64,000 nucleotides of DNA, taken from the NCBI GenBank assembly GCA_017620395.1, contig JAFZQJ010000003.1, positions 1-64,000 on the forward strand, written 5' to 3'. This DNA comes from Clostridia bacterium. GTDB lineage: Bacteria > Bacillota > Clostridia > Oscillospirales > RGIG8002. Shown here piece after piece: positions 7,663-16,733 of this stretch. Made by a program: the position numbers and the translations under genes. Each line of letters starts with the position of its first letter. Position 1 is the first letter of the stretch. The notes under the pieces are model-generated. The model was given only the letters and a program-made list of their open reading frames with translations, ran no database searches and had not been told where the DNA came from.

Positions 7663-8421
7663 TTACAGCAGCTTCGCGGCGTCCTTGTCGATGAAGACGT
7701 GCACGTCGGGGTGGAGCTGCAGTATCGACGCCGGACAGAGCGGATCGACGCCGCCGGTCAGCATCGACGCGATCGCCTGCGCCTTCGCCTCGCCGTTGGC
7801 GACGAGGACGATGCGTTTGGCGGACATTATCGCGCCCATACCCATAGTGACGGCGAAGCGCGGAACGTCGGCTTCGCTCGCGAAGAAGCGGGCGTTCGCC
7901 TTTATCGTGTTCTCGGTCAGCGCGACCTTGTGGGTCGCGGCGGTGAAGAAGCCGTCCGGCTCGTTGAAGCCGATGTGGCCGTTGCATCCGATACCGAGCA
8001 CCTGCACGTCCGCGCCGCCCGCCGCGGCGAGCGCGGCGTCGTATTCGGCGCACTCCTTTTCCACGTCCTCGGCGACGCCGCTGGGTACGCGGGTATTCGC
8101 CTTGTCGATGTTGACGCGGTCGAAGAGGTTTTTATTCATAAAGTAGCGGTAGCTCTGGTCGTTCTCCGGCGAAAGCGGATAGTATTCGTCCAGATTGAAG
8201 CTGCGGACAGCGGAGAAATCCAGCTCGCCGGCCTCGTATTTGCGGGTCAGCGCGTCGTATATGCCGACCGGCGAAGAACCGGTGGCGAGCCCGAGGATGA
8301 TATCCGGCTTATCCAGCATCAGCGCGGCGATGTAATCCGCCGCCGCTTCCGAAAGCCCTTCGTAGCTGTCGAAGACTTCGACCTTTATGTTTTTGTTATA
8401 GCCGTAATAAAGCGTTTCCAT
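7663..8421 (-). CDS. nagB: Glucosamine-6-phosphate deaminase
   Basis: 252 residues. Converts glucosamine-6-phosphate to fructose-6-phosphate and ammonia. Family marks in order: phosphate loop ILGLATGSSPVGIYD (about 43), active-site segment FNLDEYYPL (about 72) and GIGCNGHIGFNEP (about 131) with the catalytic histidine and glutamate region. The ATG at 8421 (METLYYGYN) has GGAGG six bases before it; a longer in-frame extension into glmM is rejected. It is the last gene of a four-gene unit starting at 12828 and begins 10 bp after glmM. In this setting it channels amino sugar released by the GH94 phosphorylase into glycolysis. No nagA deacetylase is beside it. Confidence 0.95.
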   Translation of the reverse strand: METLYYGYNKNIKVEVFDSYEGLSEAAADYIAALMLDKPDIILGLATGSSPVGIYDALTRKYEAGELDFSAVRSFNLDEYYPLSPENDQSYRYFMNKNLFDRVNIDKANTRVPSGVAEDVEKECAEYDAALAAAGGADVQVLGIGCNGHIGFNEPDGFFTAATHKVALTENTIKANARFFASEADVPRFAVTMGMGAIMSAKRIVLVANGEAKAQAIASMLTGGVDPLCPASILQLHPDVHVFIDKDAAKLL

Positions 8422-8431
8422 AGCGAACCTC

Positions 8432-9775
8432 CTATTTCTCGCCGAGCCGTTCTCTGACGGTGTCGGCAACCTGCGCGACGACTCGCTGCGCCTTATCTTC
8501 GTCGCCGCACTCGACCATGACGCGGATCAGCGGCTCGGTGCCGGACTCGCGCACGACGATCCTGCCGTCGTCGCCGAGATCCTTACCCGCTCCGTCGATC
8601 GCCGCGCGGACGACCTTGTCGGTGAAGAGGCGCTCCTTGCCCGCGGGCGTGACGCGGACGTTGATGAGATGCTGGGGATAGCGCGTCATAACGCGCTTCA
8701 GCTGCCCGATAGGCGCGGAGCTGCGGGTGAGCATATCCAGCACCTGAAGGGCGGTAAGCTGCCCGTCGCCCGTCGTGGCGAACTCCTTGAAGATGATGTG
8801 CCCCGACTGCTCGCCGCCGAGGGAGTAGCCGTTTATCAGCATCTCCTCGAGCACGAAGCGGTCGCCGACCTTCGTGGGAATGAAGGCGAGCCCGTTCTCC
8901 GCGCAGAAGCGGTTGAAGCCGAAGTTGGTCATTATCGTGCCGACGACGGTGTTTTTGTTCAGCGTGCCGCGCTGCTTCATATCGACGGCGGCCATCGCCA
9001 TAATCATATCGCCGTCCACGACCTCGCCCGCCGCGTCCACCATGAGGCAGCGGTCGGCGTCGCCGTCGAAGGCAATGCCGAGGTCGTAGCCGCCGGCGAC
9101 TACATTTTCGCAGAGCTTATCCAGATGCGTCGAGCCGCAGCCGGCGTTGATGTTCACGCCGTCCGGCTCCGCGAAGATGATATCGCAGTCGCAGAGCGAC
9201 GGGAAAAGCACCGGCGCGGTCACGGAGGCGGAGCCGTTCGCGCAATCGATCAGCGCGCGCACCTTGAAGCCGCCGCCGACGGTGGACTTCAGGTATTCCA
9301 CGTAGTCCGCCACGGCGTTCTCCGCGCGCGAGATCCTGCCGACGGAGGCGCCGTCGCAGGCGTAGAACTCGTTACCGAGCACGAGCGTTTCGACCTTCTC
9401 TTCCAGCAGGTCGGGCAGCTTGTAGCCGTCGCCGCTGAAAATCTTGATGCCGTTATACTCCGCGGGATTGTGCGACGCGGAGATCATCACGCCCGCGTCC
9501 GCCTTGTACCTGCCGACGAGGTACGCGACCGCGGGGGTCGGCACGACGCCGAGCTGAAGCACGTCCGCTCCGGCGGCGCAGATGCCCGCCGCGAGCGCGG
9601 AGGCGAGGAAGTCGCCGCTTATGCGGGTGTCCATACCGAGCGCGATGACGGGGCGTTTCCCGTCCGCATCCGTGAGCACACGCGCCGCGGCGTTGCCAAC
9701 CTTCATGGCGAGGTCCGCGGTCAGTTCCTTGTTGACTACGCCGCGAACGCCGTCGGTTCCGAAAAGTCTGCCCAT
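8432..9775 (-). CDS. glmM: Phosphoglucosamine mutase
   Basis: 447 residues, full length for the family. Interconverts glucosamine-6-phosphate and glucosamine-1-phosphate for UDP-GlcNAc synthesis. Seen: N-terminal MGRLFGTDGVRG, the phosphoserine loop MISASHNPAEYNG (active Ser about 101), the magnesium loop FDGDADRCLM (about 240), and the phosphate-binding RESGTEPLIRVM near the C-terminus. It starts one base after the stop of the hexapeptide gene upstream and ends 10 bp before nagB. In this operon it may also act on the hexosamine-1-phosphate set free by the GH94 enzyme (inference). Confidence 0.95.
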   Translation of the reverse strand: MGRLFGTDGVRGVVNKELTADLAMKVGNAAARVLTDADGKRPVIALGMDTRISGDFLASALAAGICAAGADVLQLGVVPTPAVAYLVGRYKADAGVMISASHNPAEYNGIKIFSGDGYKLPDLLEEKVETLVLGNEFYACDGASVGRISRAENAVADYVEYLKSTVGGGFKVRALIDCANGSASVTAPVLFPSLCDCDIIFAEPDGVNINAGCGSTHLDKLCENVVAGGYDLGIAFDGDADRCLMVDAAGEVVDGDMIMAMAAVDMKQRGTLNKNTVVGTIMTNFGFNRFCAENGLAFIPTKVGDRFVLEEMLINGYSLGGEQSGHIIFKEFATTGDGQLTALQVLDMLTRSSAPIGQLKRVMTRYPQHLINVRVTPAGKERLFTDKVVRAAIDGAGKDLGDDGRIVVRESGTEPLIRVMVECGDEDKAQRVVAQVADTVRERLGEK

Positions 9776-9776
9776 A

Positions 9777-10445
9777 CTATCTCCTTTCGGCCACGTTGTT
9801 CTTCTCCTTGTAGATGCTGTTCGCGGCGAGCACGCCGCGGAAGCAGGAGGTGGGATATACTATGCAGTTTTTGCCGAGCACCGAACCGGGATTCAGCACG
9901 CTGTTGCAGCCGACCTCGGTGCCGTCGCCGACCATCGCGCCGAACTTTTTAAGCCCGGTCTCGATATCGCCCTCGTCGGAGCCGTGAAGCACGACGAGCG
10001 TTTTGTCGCTCTTGACGTTGGAGGTCACGGCGCCGGCGCCCATGTGCGCCTTCCAGCCCATGATGCTGTCGCCTACGTAGTTGAAGTGCGGCACCGTCGC
10101 CTTCTCGAAGAGGATAGCGTTCTTGACCTCGACGGAGTTGCCGACAACGGCGTCCTTGCCTATCAGCGCGGAGCCGCGGATGAAGGCGCAATGGCGTATC
10201 TCCGCGCCCTCGTCGATGATGCAGGGTGCGCCGATGAACGCCGTGGGCGCGACCTTAGCGGTCTTATGTATCCAGACGCCCTCGGACGGGTTGTCGAACT
10301 CGTCGGCCGGCAGAGTCGGGCCGAGCGCGAGCAGGAATTCCTTTATCCCGCCCAGCGCCTCCCACGGACGCTCGAAGCCTTCAAGCCAGCTGCCCGCGCG
10401 CGACTTCGTCAGGTCGAAAAGCTCGGTTGTTTTTACTGTTTTCAT
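9777..10445 (-). CDS. Left-handed beta-helix (hexapeptide) sugar-nucleotide pyrophosphorylase-like protein
   Basis: 222 residues from the ATG at 10445. An N-terminal helical cap (SWLEGFERPWEALGGIKEFL) is followed by imperfect hexapeptide turns (VWIHKTAKVAPTAFIGAPC, AEIRHCAFIRGSALIGKDA, GAMVGDGTEVGCNSVLNPG). This resembles the C-terminal acetyltransferase half of GlmU; such stand-alone proteins are often annotated as UDP-GlcNAc pyrophosphorylase, but no nucleotidyltransferase G-rich loop is visible, so acyltransfer is more likely than pyrophosphorylase activity. The start is set by GGGAG eight bases upstream; an in-frame GTG three codons earlier is possible. It lies between the GH94 gene (46 bp) and glmM (1 bp), which links it to amino-sugar metabolism. 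Confidence 0.75.
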   Translation of the reverse strand: MKTVKTTELFDLTKSRAGSWLEGFERPWEALGGIKEFLLALGPTLPADEFDNPSEGVWIHKTAKVAPTAFIGAPCIIDEGAEIRHCAFIRGSALIGKDAVVGNSVEVKNAILFEKATVPHFNYVGDSIMGWKAHMGAGAVTSNVKSDKTLVVLHGSDEGDIETGLKKFGAMVGDGTEVGCNSVLNPGSVLGKNCIVYPTSCFRGVLAANSIYKEKNNVAERR

Positions 10446-10491
10446 TCGTATCACTCCCGGATATATACGTTCTTTCTATTCTATTCGGCGA

Positions 10492-12828
10492 TTACGAAAT
10501 CGTTACCTTGACCTCGTGCCTGCCGCCCTCGAACAGAGGCAGACGCGCTCCTTCGATAGCTTCGCCGTCGACAGAAACGGAAACGGCGCCCTTCTCGAGC
10601 CCCTTCGGGTTCTCGATCGTGATGTCGTATTCCGCGCCGCGATAGACGCGCTTGACGGCGCAGTGTTTGAACTCGGCGGGCAGGCAGGGATCGATGACGA
10701 TGCCGCCGAAATCGGGCTTGACGCCGAGCATTTCGTTCAGCAGAACGGTGGTGAACCACGCGACCGAGCCGGTGATCCAGGTGAACTCGGTGATGTACGC
10801 GCTGTTCTTGTGGTCGGGCCCGAAGTAGCAGTTGGCGTACATGAAGGGCGGGTTGTTATCCTTGTTGTCGTCCGCGGAGACGAGGTATCCGGGCGAGACC
10901 TTCTTGAAGAGCTCGTAGGCGAGGTTGCCCTTGCCGATGCGGAGCAGGCCGAGGATCATCCAGATATTGAGGTGGGAATAGATGGTGCCGTTCTCGGCGA
11001 TGCCGGGCTCCATGCTGCTGATCCTGCCGATGCCGGGATCGAATTCGCGGAAGCAGGGTGCGAGAAGCAGGTAGCCGTATTTGCTGCCGAGCAGACGGTC
11101 GCAGGTCTTTATGACCTGCTCGGCGCGTTCGCCCGTGGCGACGCCGGAGATGAGGCTCCAGCACTGCGGCTCCATGAAGATCTCGGCGGCCTTCGCGCCG
11201 GCGGCGCCGACCTTCTTGCCGTAGTCGTCGATGCAGCGGATGTATCTGTCGCCGTCCCACGCTTTTTCGTTGATGACGGCCTTCATATCCTCCATACGCG
11301 CGAGGTAGTCCGCCTCCGCGTCCTTTTCTCCGAGGTAGTTCGCGAGCGCCGCCATTTCGGTCAGCGCCTCGACGTAGGCGATGCTGAGCCAGACGCTCTC
11401 GCCTCTGCCCTCCTTGCCGGTGCCGGTAAGGGAGTCGTTCCAGTCGCCGAACTTGATAAGCAGCAGGCGGTCGGCGCCCTTGTTGCTCTCGAGGAAGTTC
11501 AGCGCGCGGTCGATGTGGCCGCGGACGGTGGCGCTGCCGCCGTCGTAGAACGGGACTTCTTCTTTAAGCAGGTCAAAGTCGCCCGTCTCGCGCAGGTACG
11601 CGATGAGGGTGAAGACGAGCCACATCGCGCTGTCGGAATACGCCTTTTCGTCTATCGGGTTCCAGCCGCGGACGGCGAGGCCGCTCGAATACTGGCGCTT
11701 GAGCGCTTCTACGAGGATCTCGCGGGTGCGGGCGGGAGTCTGCGCAGCGCAGCCGAGCCCCTGCTGGACGATGTCGCGGTAGCCGTTGTAGCCCCAGCGG
11801 CCCCAGGCGGCGCCGTAGAGGTTCGCCTGCTTCGCCCATACGTTGATGAGGCGGTCGAAGTGCTCGTCCGGAGTCGTCGCCTTGTTCTTGCCGATGACGG
11901 AGGCGAAGTACGCCTTGACCTCGGCGAGCAGCGAATCGAGCCTGCCTATGTACTTATCCTTGAACGCCTTGACCTCGGCGGGCGAATCGACGACGCCGAC
12001 GACGATCTCGACGTTCTTCTTCTCGCCGGCGGCGAGCTTGTAGTTATACTGCGCGGCGCCCACGGTCGCTTCCGCGGAGCCCTCGGTGTTCGTGCAGCTT
12101 CCGGCGGCGACGGCGTCCGGCGCGGCGAGCGAGCCGTATCTGCCGACGAAGGCGGCGCGGCTGCCGTCGAACGCGGCGATCTTCTCATCCGACGCGAAGA
12201 AGGCGGTCAGGTGGTTGTGCGGCTTGATGAAGGGGTGCTTCGTGGCGACGATGGCGTTGTTCTCCTTGTCGAAGACGACGCTGCGGTAGATCATATCGCC
12301 GTAGCTGTCGAAGCCCCACTTGAAGGAAAACTGATACTGGTTATAGCAGAAAACGGAGATATCGCGCTCTCTGCCGGAGACGTTCTCGAAGGAAAGCTTC
12401 CAGAGCTCCGCGGGCACGGGGCCGACGGGCAGGAAGACGGTCATTTCGGCGGCGATGCCGTTGGTCTGATTGCGGATTATCGAGTAGCCGAGCCCCTGGA
12501 CACACTCGTATTTCTCATACTTCGCCTTTATCGGCTCCCAGTTGAGAGTCCAGAACTCGCCGGTCTCGTTGTCGCGGATGTAGATAAGGCGGCTCATGAG
12601 GTGGTCGCGGCCGAAGACGTCGAAGTCGCAGATGCGGCCGATGCCGGTGTAAAGCTGAACCGCTTCCTTGTCGCCTATCTGATAGTCGAACCAGCCGATG
12701 CCGGTCTGCTCGACGTTCGCCTGCGAGCACTCGTTGAACAGGAAGTTGTCGAACGCTCTCGGGCAGTCGGGACGGGTAACGATGAACTCGGTGCCGTCGG
12801 AATTGAAATGTCCGTACTTGTAATCCAT
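10492..12828 (-). CDS. GH94 glycoside phosphorylase, candidate for beta-linked GlcNAc or glucose disaccharides
   Basis: 778 residues, the usual length of GH94 (cellobiose / chitobiose phosphorylase clan). The N-terminal beta-sandwich begins MDYKYGHFNSDGTEFIVTRP. The (alpha/alpha)6 barrel carries YGAAWGRWGYNGYRDIVQQG, RGWNPIDEKAYSDSAMW, the catalytic-Asp segment KFGDWNDSLTGTGKEGRGES (about 460) and EPGIAENGTIYSHLN. A C-terminal jelly roll closes it. The enzyme should use phosphate to split a beta-linked disaccharide into a sugar-1-phosphate and a sugar inside the cell; there is no signal peptide. Substrate is not readable from motifs. The neighbours glmM and nagB argue for an amino-sugar substrate such as N,N'-diacetylchitobiose. 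First gene of its operon, with its own promoter at 12848-12876. Confidence 0.85.
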   Translation of the reverse strand: MDYKYGHFNSDGTEFIVTRPDCPRAFDNFLFNECSQANVEQTGIGWFDYQIGDKEAVQLYTGIGRICDFDVFGRDHLMSRLIYIRDNETGEFWTLNWEPIKAKYEKYECVQGLGYSIIRNQTNGIAAEMTVFLPVGPVPAELWKLSFENVSGRERDISVFCYNQYQFSFKWGFDSYGDMIYRSVVFDKENNAIVATKHPFIKPHNHLTAFFASDEKIAAFDGSRAAFVGRYGSLAAPDAVAAGSCTNTEGSAEATVGAAQYNYKLAAGEKKNVEIVVGVVDSPAEVKAFKDKYIGRLDSLLAEVKAYFASVIGKNKATTPDEHFDRLINVWAKQANLYGAAWGRWGYNGYRDIVQQGLGCAAQTPARTREILVEALKRQYSSGLAVRGWNPIDEKAYSDSAMWLVFTLIAYLRETGDFDLLKEEVPFYDGGSATVRGHIDRALNFLESNKGADRLLLIKFGDWNDSLTGTGKEGRGESVWLSIAYVEALTEMAALANYLGEKDAEADYLARMEDMKAVINEKAWDGDRYIRCIDDYGKKVGAAGAKAAEIFMEPQCWSLISGVATGERAEQVIKTCDRLLGSKYGYLLLAPCFREFDPGIGRISSMEPGIAENGTIYSHLNIWMILGLLRIGKGNLAYELFKKVSPGYLVSADDNKDNNPPFMYANCYFGPDHKNSAYITEFTWITGSVAWFTTVLLNEMLGVKPDFGGIVIDPCLPAEFKHCAVKRVYRGAEYDITIENPKGLEKGAVSVSVDGEAIEGARLPLFEGGRHEVKVTIS

Positions 12829-12847
12829 TTTTGTCTTTCCTTTCGGT

Positions 12848-12876
12848 TTTATATTTTTATTTTAATTATTTTTCAA
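12848..12876 (-). promoter_or_regulatory. Promoter of the GH94-hexapeptide-glmM-nagB operon
   Basis: Minus strand -35 TTGAAA (12871-12876), 17-bp AT-rich spacer, -10 TATAAA (12848-12853), then AAAGGAAAG before the ATG at 12828. The spacer stands out as AT-rich in a GC-rich region. Confidence 0.7.
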
Positions 12877-12891
12877 TAATTGATTCGCCGA

Positions 12892-15168
12892 TTACTTTGC
12901 GGTGATTTTGAGCTCTTCGCCGTCGGCGGAAAGCGCGACGCCGGACTTGATCTTTCCGGTGACCATCAGCTCCGCGACCTCGTCCTCGACGTTGCGGCGT
13001 ATCAGACGGCGCAGTTCGCGCGCGGACTGCTGACTGCCTTCCGCGCGGGAGGCGAGCCAGAGTCTGACGTCGTCGCCGTATTCGAGGCTGAGCCCCTTCT
13101 CCTTCATGCCGGAGGCGAGCTCGTCGAGCATCAGGCCGGCGATGTCTTTGTAGTTATCGAGCGTGAGCTTGTTGAAGAAGATGACGTCGTCGATGCGGCT
13201 CAGAAGCTCGGGGCGCATTATCTCCTTGAGCGCCTTCTCCGCCTTCGTCTTATCGAAGCTGCCTCCGCCGCCTCCTGTGAAGCCGAGGGTGGAAACGCCC
13301 GTTCCGCTGCCCGCGTTGGAGGTCATGACGACGATGGTGTTCTCGAAGTTCACGCGCCTGCCGTGGGCGTCGGTGAGGCGGCCTTCGTCGAGTATCTGAA
13401 GCAGTATGTTCAGCACGTCGGCGTGCGCCTTCTCGATCTCGTCGAAGAGGATTATCGAGTTCGGCTTGCGGCGGACGCGCTCGGTCAGCTGCCCCTGTTC
13501 GTCGTAGCCTATGTAGCCGGGTGGCGAGCCGACGAGCTTGCTGACGGAATGCTTCTCCATATACTCCGACATATCCAGCCGGATGAAGTTCTCCTTCGTG
13601 TCGAAAAGCTCCTCCGCCATGACGCGCACGAGCTCCGTCTTGCCGACGCCGGTGGGACCCATGAAGACGAAGGACGCAGGGCGGCGGCGCGTGGTAAGCC
13701 CCGCGCGGGCGCGCTTGACGGCGCGGACGACGGCTTCGACCGCCTCGTCCTGCCCGATGACGCGGCGCTTGATGCGCTCCTCGAGCAGCGAGAGCTTGTC
13801 GAACTCCTGCTCCTTTATCCTGTCGGCGGGAATGCCCGTCCACAGCTCGATGACGGAGGCGAGCTCCGCGATCGTGACCGGCATAATGAGGTTCTTTTGG
13901 CGGAGCTTCTCGGCGTCCTCTTCAAGACGGCAGCGCTCGACGCGCAGGTCGGCGATCTCTTTGAATATCTCGTCCTTGTTCTCCTCGCCGCCTTCGGAGG
14001 CCTCGACGTTCGTAAGCTCCTCCTCGCGCGCGGAGAGCTCGGCGATCTTTTCCTCCAGCTCCGCGAGCTTCGCCGCTTCCTTGTTCTTGATGCTCGCGGT
14101 GGAGCACGCCTCGTCGATAAGGTCTATCGCCTTATCCGGCATGAAGCGGTCGGTGATGTATTTCGCGGCGAGGGAGGCGGCCTTGTAACAGAGCCCGTCG
14201 TCCAGCTTCACGCCGTGGTGTTCTTCGTAATAGCCCTTTATCCCCTCGAGGATGGCGGCGGTCTCGGCCACGCTCGGCTCGTCGACGTTTATCGTCTGGA
14301 AGCGGCGCTCGAGCGCGGCGTCCTTCTCGATATACTTGCGGTATTCGCCGAAGGTGGTCGCGCCGATGACCTGTATCTCGCCGCGTGAAAGGGCGGGCTT
14401 GAGGATGTTGGCGGCGTTCATGCCGCCTTCGCTCTCGCCGGTGCCGATGAGGTTATGCACCTCGTCGATGAAAAGTATGATGTTCCCCTCGCGCTTGACC
14501 TCGTCGACGAGCCCCTTGACGCGGCTCTCGAACTGCCCGCGGAACTGCGTTCCGGCGACCAGCGCGGTCAGGTCGAGCAGGTGTATCTCCTTTTTGCGCA
14601 GGCGCGGAGGGATGAAATCCGCGTGCTGAAGCGCATATGCGAGCCCCTCGGCGATGGCGGTCTTGCCGACGCCGGCTTCGCCGATGAGGCAGGGATTGTT
14701 CTTGATGCGGCGGTTGAGTATCTGGACGGCGCGGTAGATCTCCTTGTCGCGGCCGATGATGCGGTCGACCTTGCCCTGACGGACACGCTCGGAAAGGTTG
14801 ATGCAGAAGCCGTCGAGGAACTTGCGCTTCTGTTCCTTCTCCGGCTGCTCCTGCGCCTTTTTGCCTTTTCCCCTCTGCTTTTTGCCGTCGTCCTTGCTTT
14901 CCTTGTCGCCGGAGACCTGGAAGAAGGGCATCGGCGCGGTGCCGCCCGGCTCGAACATATCGCCGTCGCCTATAAGCTGCGCCATACTCTCGTTGACCGC
15001 TTCTATATCCTCCTCGGTCATACCCATGCGGTCGATGATGTTGCGGATGTTCGGGAGGTTCATTTCGCGGGCGCAGGGTATGCAGTAGCCCTCGTTGACC
15101 GGCTTGCCGTTATCCATTTTCGTGACGAAGACTACCGCCACGCGTTTTTTACATTTGCTGCAAAGCAT
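12892..15168 (-). CDS. clpE: ClpE-type HSP100 unfoldase with N-terminal zinc finger
   Basis: 758 residues. Instead of the Clp N domain it starts with a zinc finger (MLCSKCKKR, then CIPCAREM) and a charged linker ([20 protein letters not shown]), as in ClpE. AAA-1 has Walker [10 protein letters not shown] and Walker [10 protein letters not shown] middle coiled coil (about 370-440, [20 protein letters not shown]) follows. AAA-2 has Walker [10 protein letters not shown], Walker [12 protein letters not shown], and a loop TLGFTG that fits the (I/L)GF ClpP-binding tripeptide, so it likely works with ClpP. It is the last gene of the long minus-strand run, 39 bp after the PgsA-like gene; no CtsR box was seen in the gap. 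The symbol rests on domain layout, and the local middle domain is longer than I would expect for ClpE. Confidence 0.85.
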   Translation of the reverse strand: MLCSKCKKRVAVVFVTKMDNGKPVNEGYCIPCAREMNLPNIRNIIDRMGMTEEDIEAVNESMAQLIGDGDMFEPGGTAPMPFFQVSGDKESKDDGKKQRGKGKKAQEQPEKEQKRKFLDGFCINLSERVRQGKVDRIIGRDKEIYRAVQILNRRIKNNPCLIGEAGVGKTAIAEGLAYALQHADFIPPRLRKKEIHLLDLTALVAGTQFRGQFESRVKGLVDEVKREGNIILFIDEVHNLIGTGESEGGMNAANILKPALSRGEIQVIGATTFGEYRKYIEKDAALERRFQTINVDEPSVAETAAILEGIKGYYEEHHGVKLDDGLCYKAASLAAKYITDRFMPDKAIDLIDEACSTASIKNKEAAKLAELEEKIAELSAREEELTNVEASEGGEENKDEIFKEIADLRVERCRLEEDAEKLRQKNLIMPVTIAELASVIELWTGIPADRIKEQEFDKLSLLEERIKRRVIGQDEAVEAVVRAVKRARAGLTTRRRPASFVFMGPTGVGKTELVRVMAEELFDTKENFIRLDMSEYMEKHSVSKLVGSPPGYIGYDEQGQLTERVRRKPNSIILFDEIEKAHADVLNILLQILDEGRLTDAHGRRVNFENTIVVMTSNAGSGTGVSTLGFTGGGGGSFDKTKAEKALKEIMRPELLSRIDDVIFFNKLTLDNYKDIAGLMLDELASGMKEKGLSLEYGDDVRLWLASRAEGSQQSARELRRLIRRNVEDEVAELMVTGKIKSGVALSADGEELKITAK

Positions 15169-15207
15169 TTCAGTTCTCCTGTTCTTCGGTGGTCGACTGT
15201 ATCGGTA

Positions 15208-15987
15208 TCAGTCTTCTGCGGTTTCGTCCTTGCGGGCGGCCTTCGCGGCCTCCCCCGCTTTCGCGGCGGCGCGTTCGGCGCGGTCGTTCGCCTTCTCGAC
15301 CGCCTGCTCGGCGTTCCTGACGGCGATATCCGCGTGCTCCTTCGCCTTCTCGGCGTGCTTTTCGGCGCGCTCGGCGAGTTTCTCCGCCCTCTCGGCGTGA
15401 CGCTCCGCTTTTATCTCGGCGCGCTTGTACGCGCCCTTGAAGCCCTCGATGTAGTAGCGGATGAAGGAGTACACGAGCAGCACTCCGACGATGCCGAAGA
15501 CCACGAAGCAGACCGGCTTCGGAATGCCCCATCCGAGCGAAGCGCCGCTGTCGTCGAGGTGGCCTTCGATACCGTAGCCGCGCCAGATGAGCAGGCTCAG
15601 AAAGATGAAGATTATCGCCGTGTTAAGCTTGCCGTACCACTTCGAAGGCATAATCTCCTTCTTATCCTTTATCAGCTTGAAGCCGCCGATTATCTGCAGC
15701 ACCTCCTTGGCGCAGAGCATCGCGAGCAACCAGAGCAGCTGCGGGAACTCCCACGCGAGGAGCACGACCGCGCACATCTGCATCAGCTTGTCCGCGAGCG
15801 GATCTATTATCTTGCCGAGGTCGGTCGTCATGTTGAACCTGCGCGCGATCCAGCCGTCGAGCACGTCGGTAACTCCCGCGACGAAGAAGAGGATCGCAGC
15901 CAGCAGGAAGTTATCCGCTTTGTACGCCCAGAAAAAGAACGGGATCATTATGAATCTGCATATTGTGAGTACGTTCGGAATGTTCAT
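15208..15987 (-). CDS. CDP-alcohol phosphatidyltransferase (PgsA-like) with a C-terminal coiled-coil tail
   Basis: 259 residues. Membrane enzyme that transfers a phosphatidyl group from CDP-diacylglycerol to an alcohol, most likely glycerol-3-phosphate. The diagnostic motif DG-x2-AR-x8-G-x3-D-x3-D is complete (DGWIARRFN through GKIIDPLADK, about 43-66). Several TM helices occupy residues 1-190. Unusually, about 70 residues follow the last helix as an Ala/Glu/Lys/Arg heptad-like tail (AERAEKLAERAEKHAEKAKE), absent from ordinary PgsA, which may form a cytoplasmic coiled coil. It starts after AAGGAG and lies 32 bp downstream of cvpA. A phosphatidylserine- or cardiolipin-type enzyme of the same family cannot be excluded. 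Confidence 0.82.
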   Translation of the reverse strand: MNIPNVLTICRFIMIPFFFWAYKADNFLLAAILFFVAGVTDVLDGWIARRFNMTTDLGKIIDPLADKLMQMCAVVLLAWEFPQLLWLLAMLCAKEVLQIIGGFKLIKDKKEIMPSKWYGKLNTAIIFIFLSLLIWRGYGIEGHLDDSGASLGWGIPKPVCFVVFGIVGVLLVYSFIRYYIEGFKGAYKRAEIKAERHAERAEKLAERAEKHAEKAKEHADIAVRNAEQAVEKANDRAERAAAKAGEAAKAARKDETAED

Positions 15988-16019
15988 GGTATCGCTCCTT
16001 GATCAGAGTGTATTTATCG

Positions 16020-16718
16020 TTACTCGCCGTCGACGAGTGAGTAAGCGTATTTGAAAACCAGCGTTTTGTCTATGGTCTCGCGGTTGATCGTGTTTGAGAT
16101 CGCGGGGAGCGCGAGCCGCAGGACGAACGCCAGCAGCAGCACTATAAGCACGCCCCGCGCGCCGCCGAGCACGCCGCCGAGCGCGGAATCGAACCCGCCG
16201 AGGTGCACCGCCTTCAGAATCGGACGTATGACCAGCTTCAGCACGAAGAGGATCAGCACGCCCGCGAGGATTATCGCGACCGCGGCGATAATACGCGAAA
16301 CACTGCCGGAAAGCTTATCGACAAGCGAGAATATTCCCTTGACGACACTGCCGGACGCCTCCTGCGCCGCCTGATTTATCTTTTCCCTCCCGATGCCGAG
16401 GACGGTAAGCCCCTCCTCGCTCTCGTTTTTCTGCTCTATCTCGGCCTCGAAGTTCTCGAGCTGGGCTTCCTTGTCGCCCTCCTGAAGCTCGACGCCTATC
16501 TTGTCGGCGATGCGGCTCGACGCAGTTCCGCGAAGCGACGGATTGACGATCTTTTCGTCTATCACGTTCCCCAGCGGGACGGAAAGTTTATACGCAAGGA
16601 AGAAGACGAGAATCATTCCCGCGAGCGCGAGGACCGTCTTCAAAAAGCCCTTTTTTATGCCGAGAAGCACGGATGCGGCGACTATGGCGACCGCTATGAT
16701 ATCAAGCGCAATATTCAT
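16020..16718 (-). CDS. CvpA family membrane protein
   Basis: 232 residues with an N-terminal run of TM helices (NIALDIIAVAIVAASVLLGI then GFLKTVLALAGMILVFFLAY), a loop of about 75 residues rich in charged residues, and two further TM segments (IIAAVAIILAGVLILFVL; ARGVLIVLLLAFVLRL) with the GGFDSALGGVLGGARG motif typical of CvpA. The family is linked to envelope integrity in several bacteria but its molecular role is unsettled. The start has AAAGGAGCG upstream; spacing is 15 bp to the gene upstream and 32 bp to the gene downstream. Confidence 0.8.
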   Translation of the reverse strand: MNIALDIIAVAIVAASVLLGIKKGFLKTVLALAGMILVFFLAYKLSVPLGNVIDEKIVNPSLRGTASSRIADKIGVELQEGDKEAQLENFEAEIEQKNESEEGLTVLGIGREKINQAAQEASGSVVKGIFSLVDKLSGSVSRIIAAVAIILAGVLILFVLKLVIRPILKAVHLGGFDSALGGVLGGARGVLIVLLLAFVLRLALPAISNTINRETIDKTLVFKYAYSLVDGE

Positions 16719-16733
16719 AAAACGCTCCTTTCA

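Noticed and set aside
10081-12879. 932-residue plus-strand open frame
   Set aside because: Antisense to the GH94 gene, which has clear catalytic motifs; the antisense product is low in complexity and has no motifs.
12892-15168. A second full ClpC copy
   Set aside because: It has a zinc-finger N-terminus in place of the Clp N domain, so it is ClpE-type.
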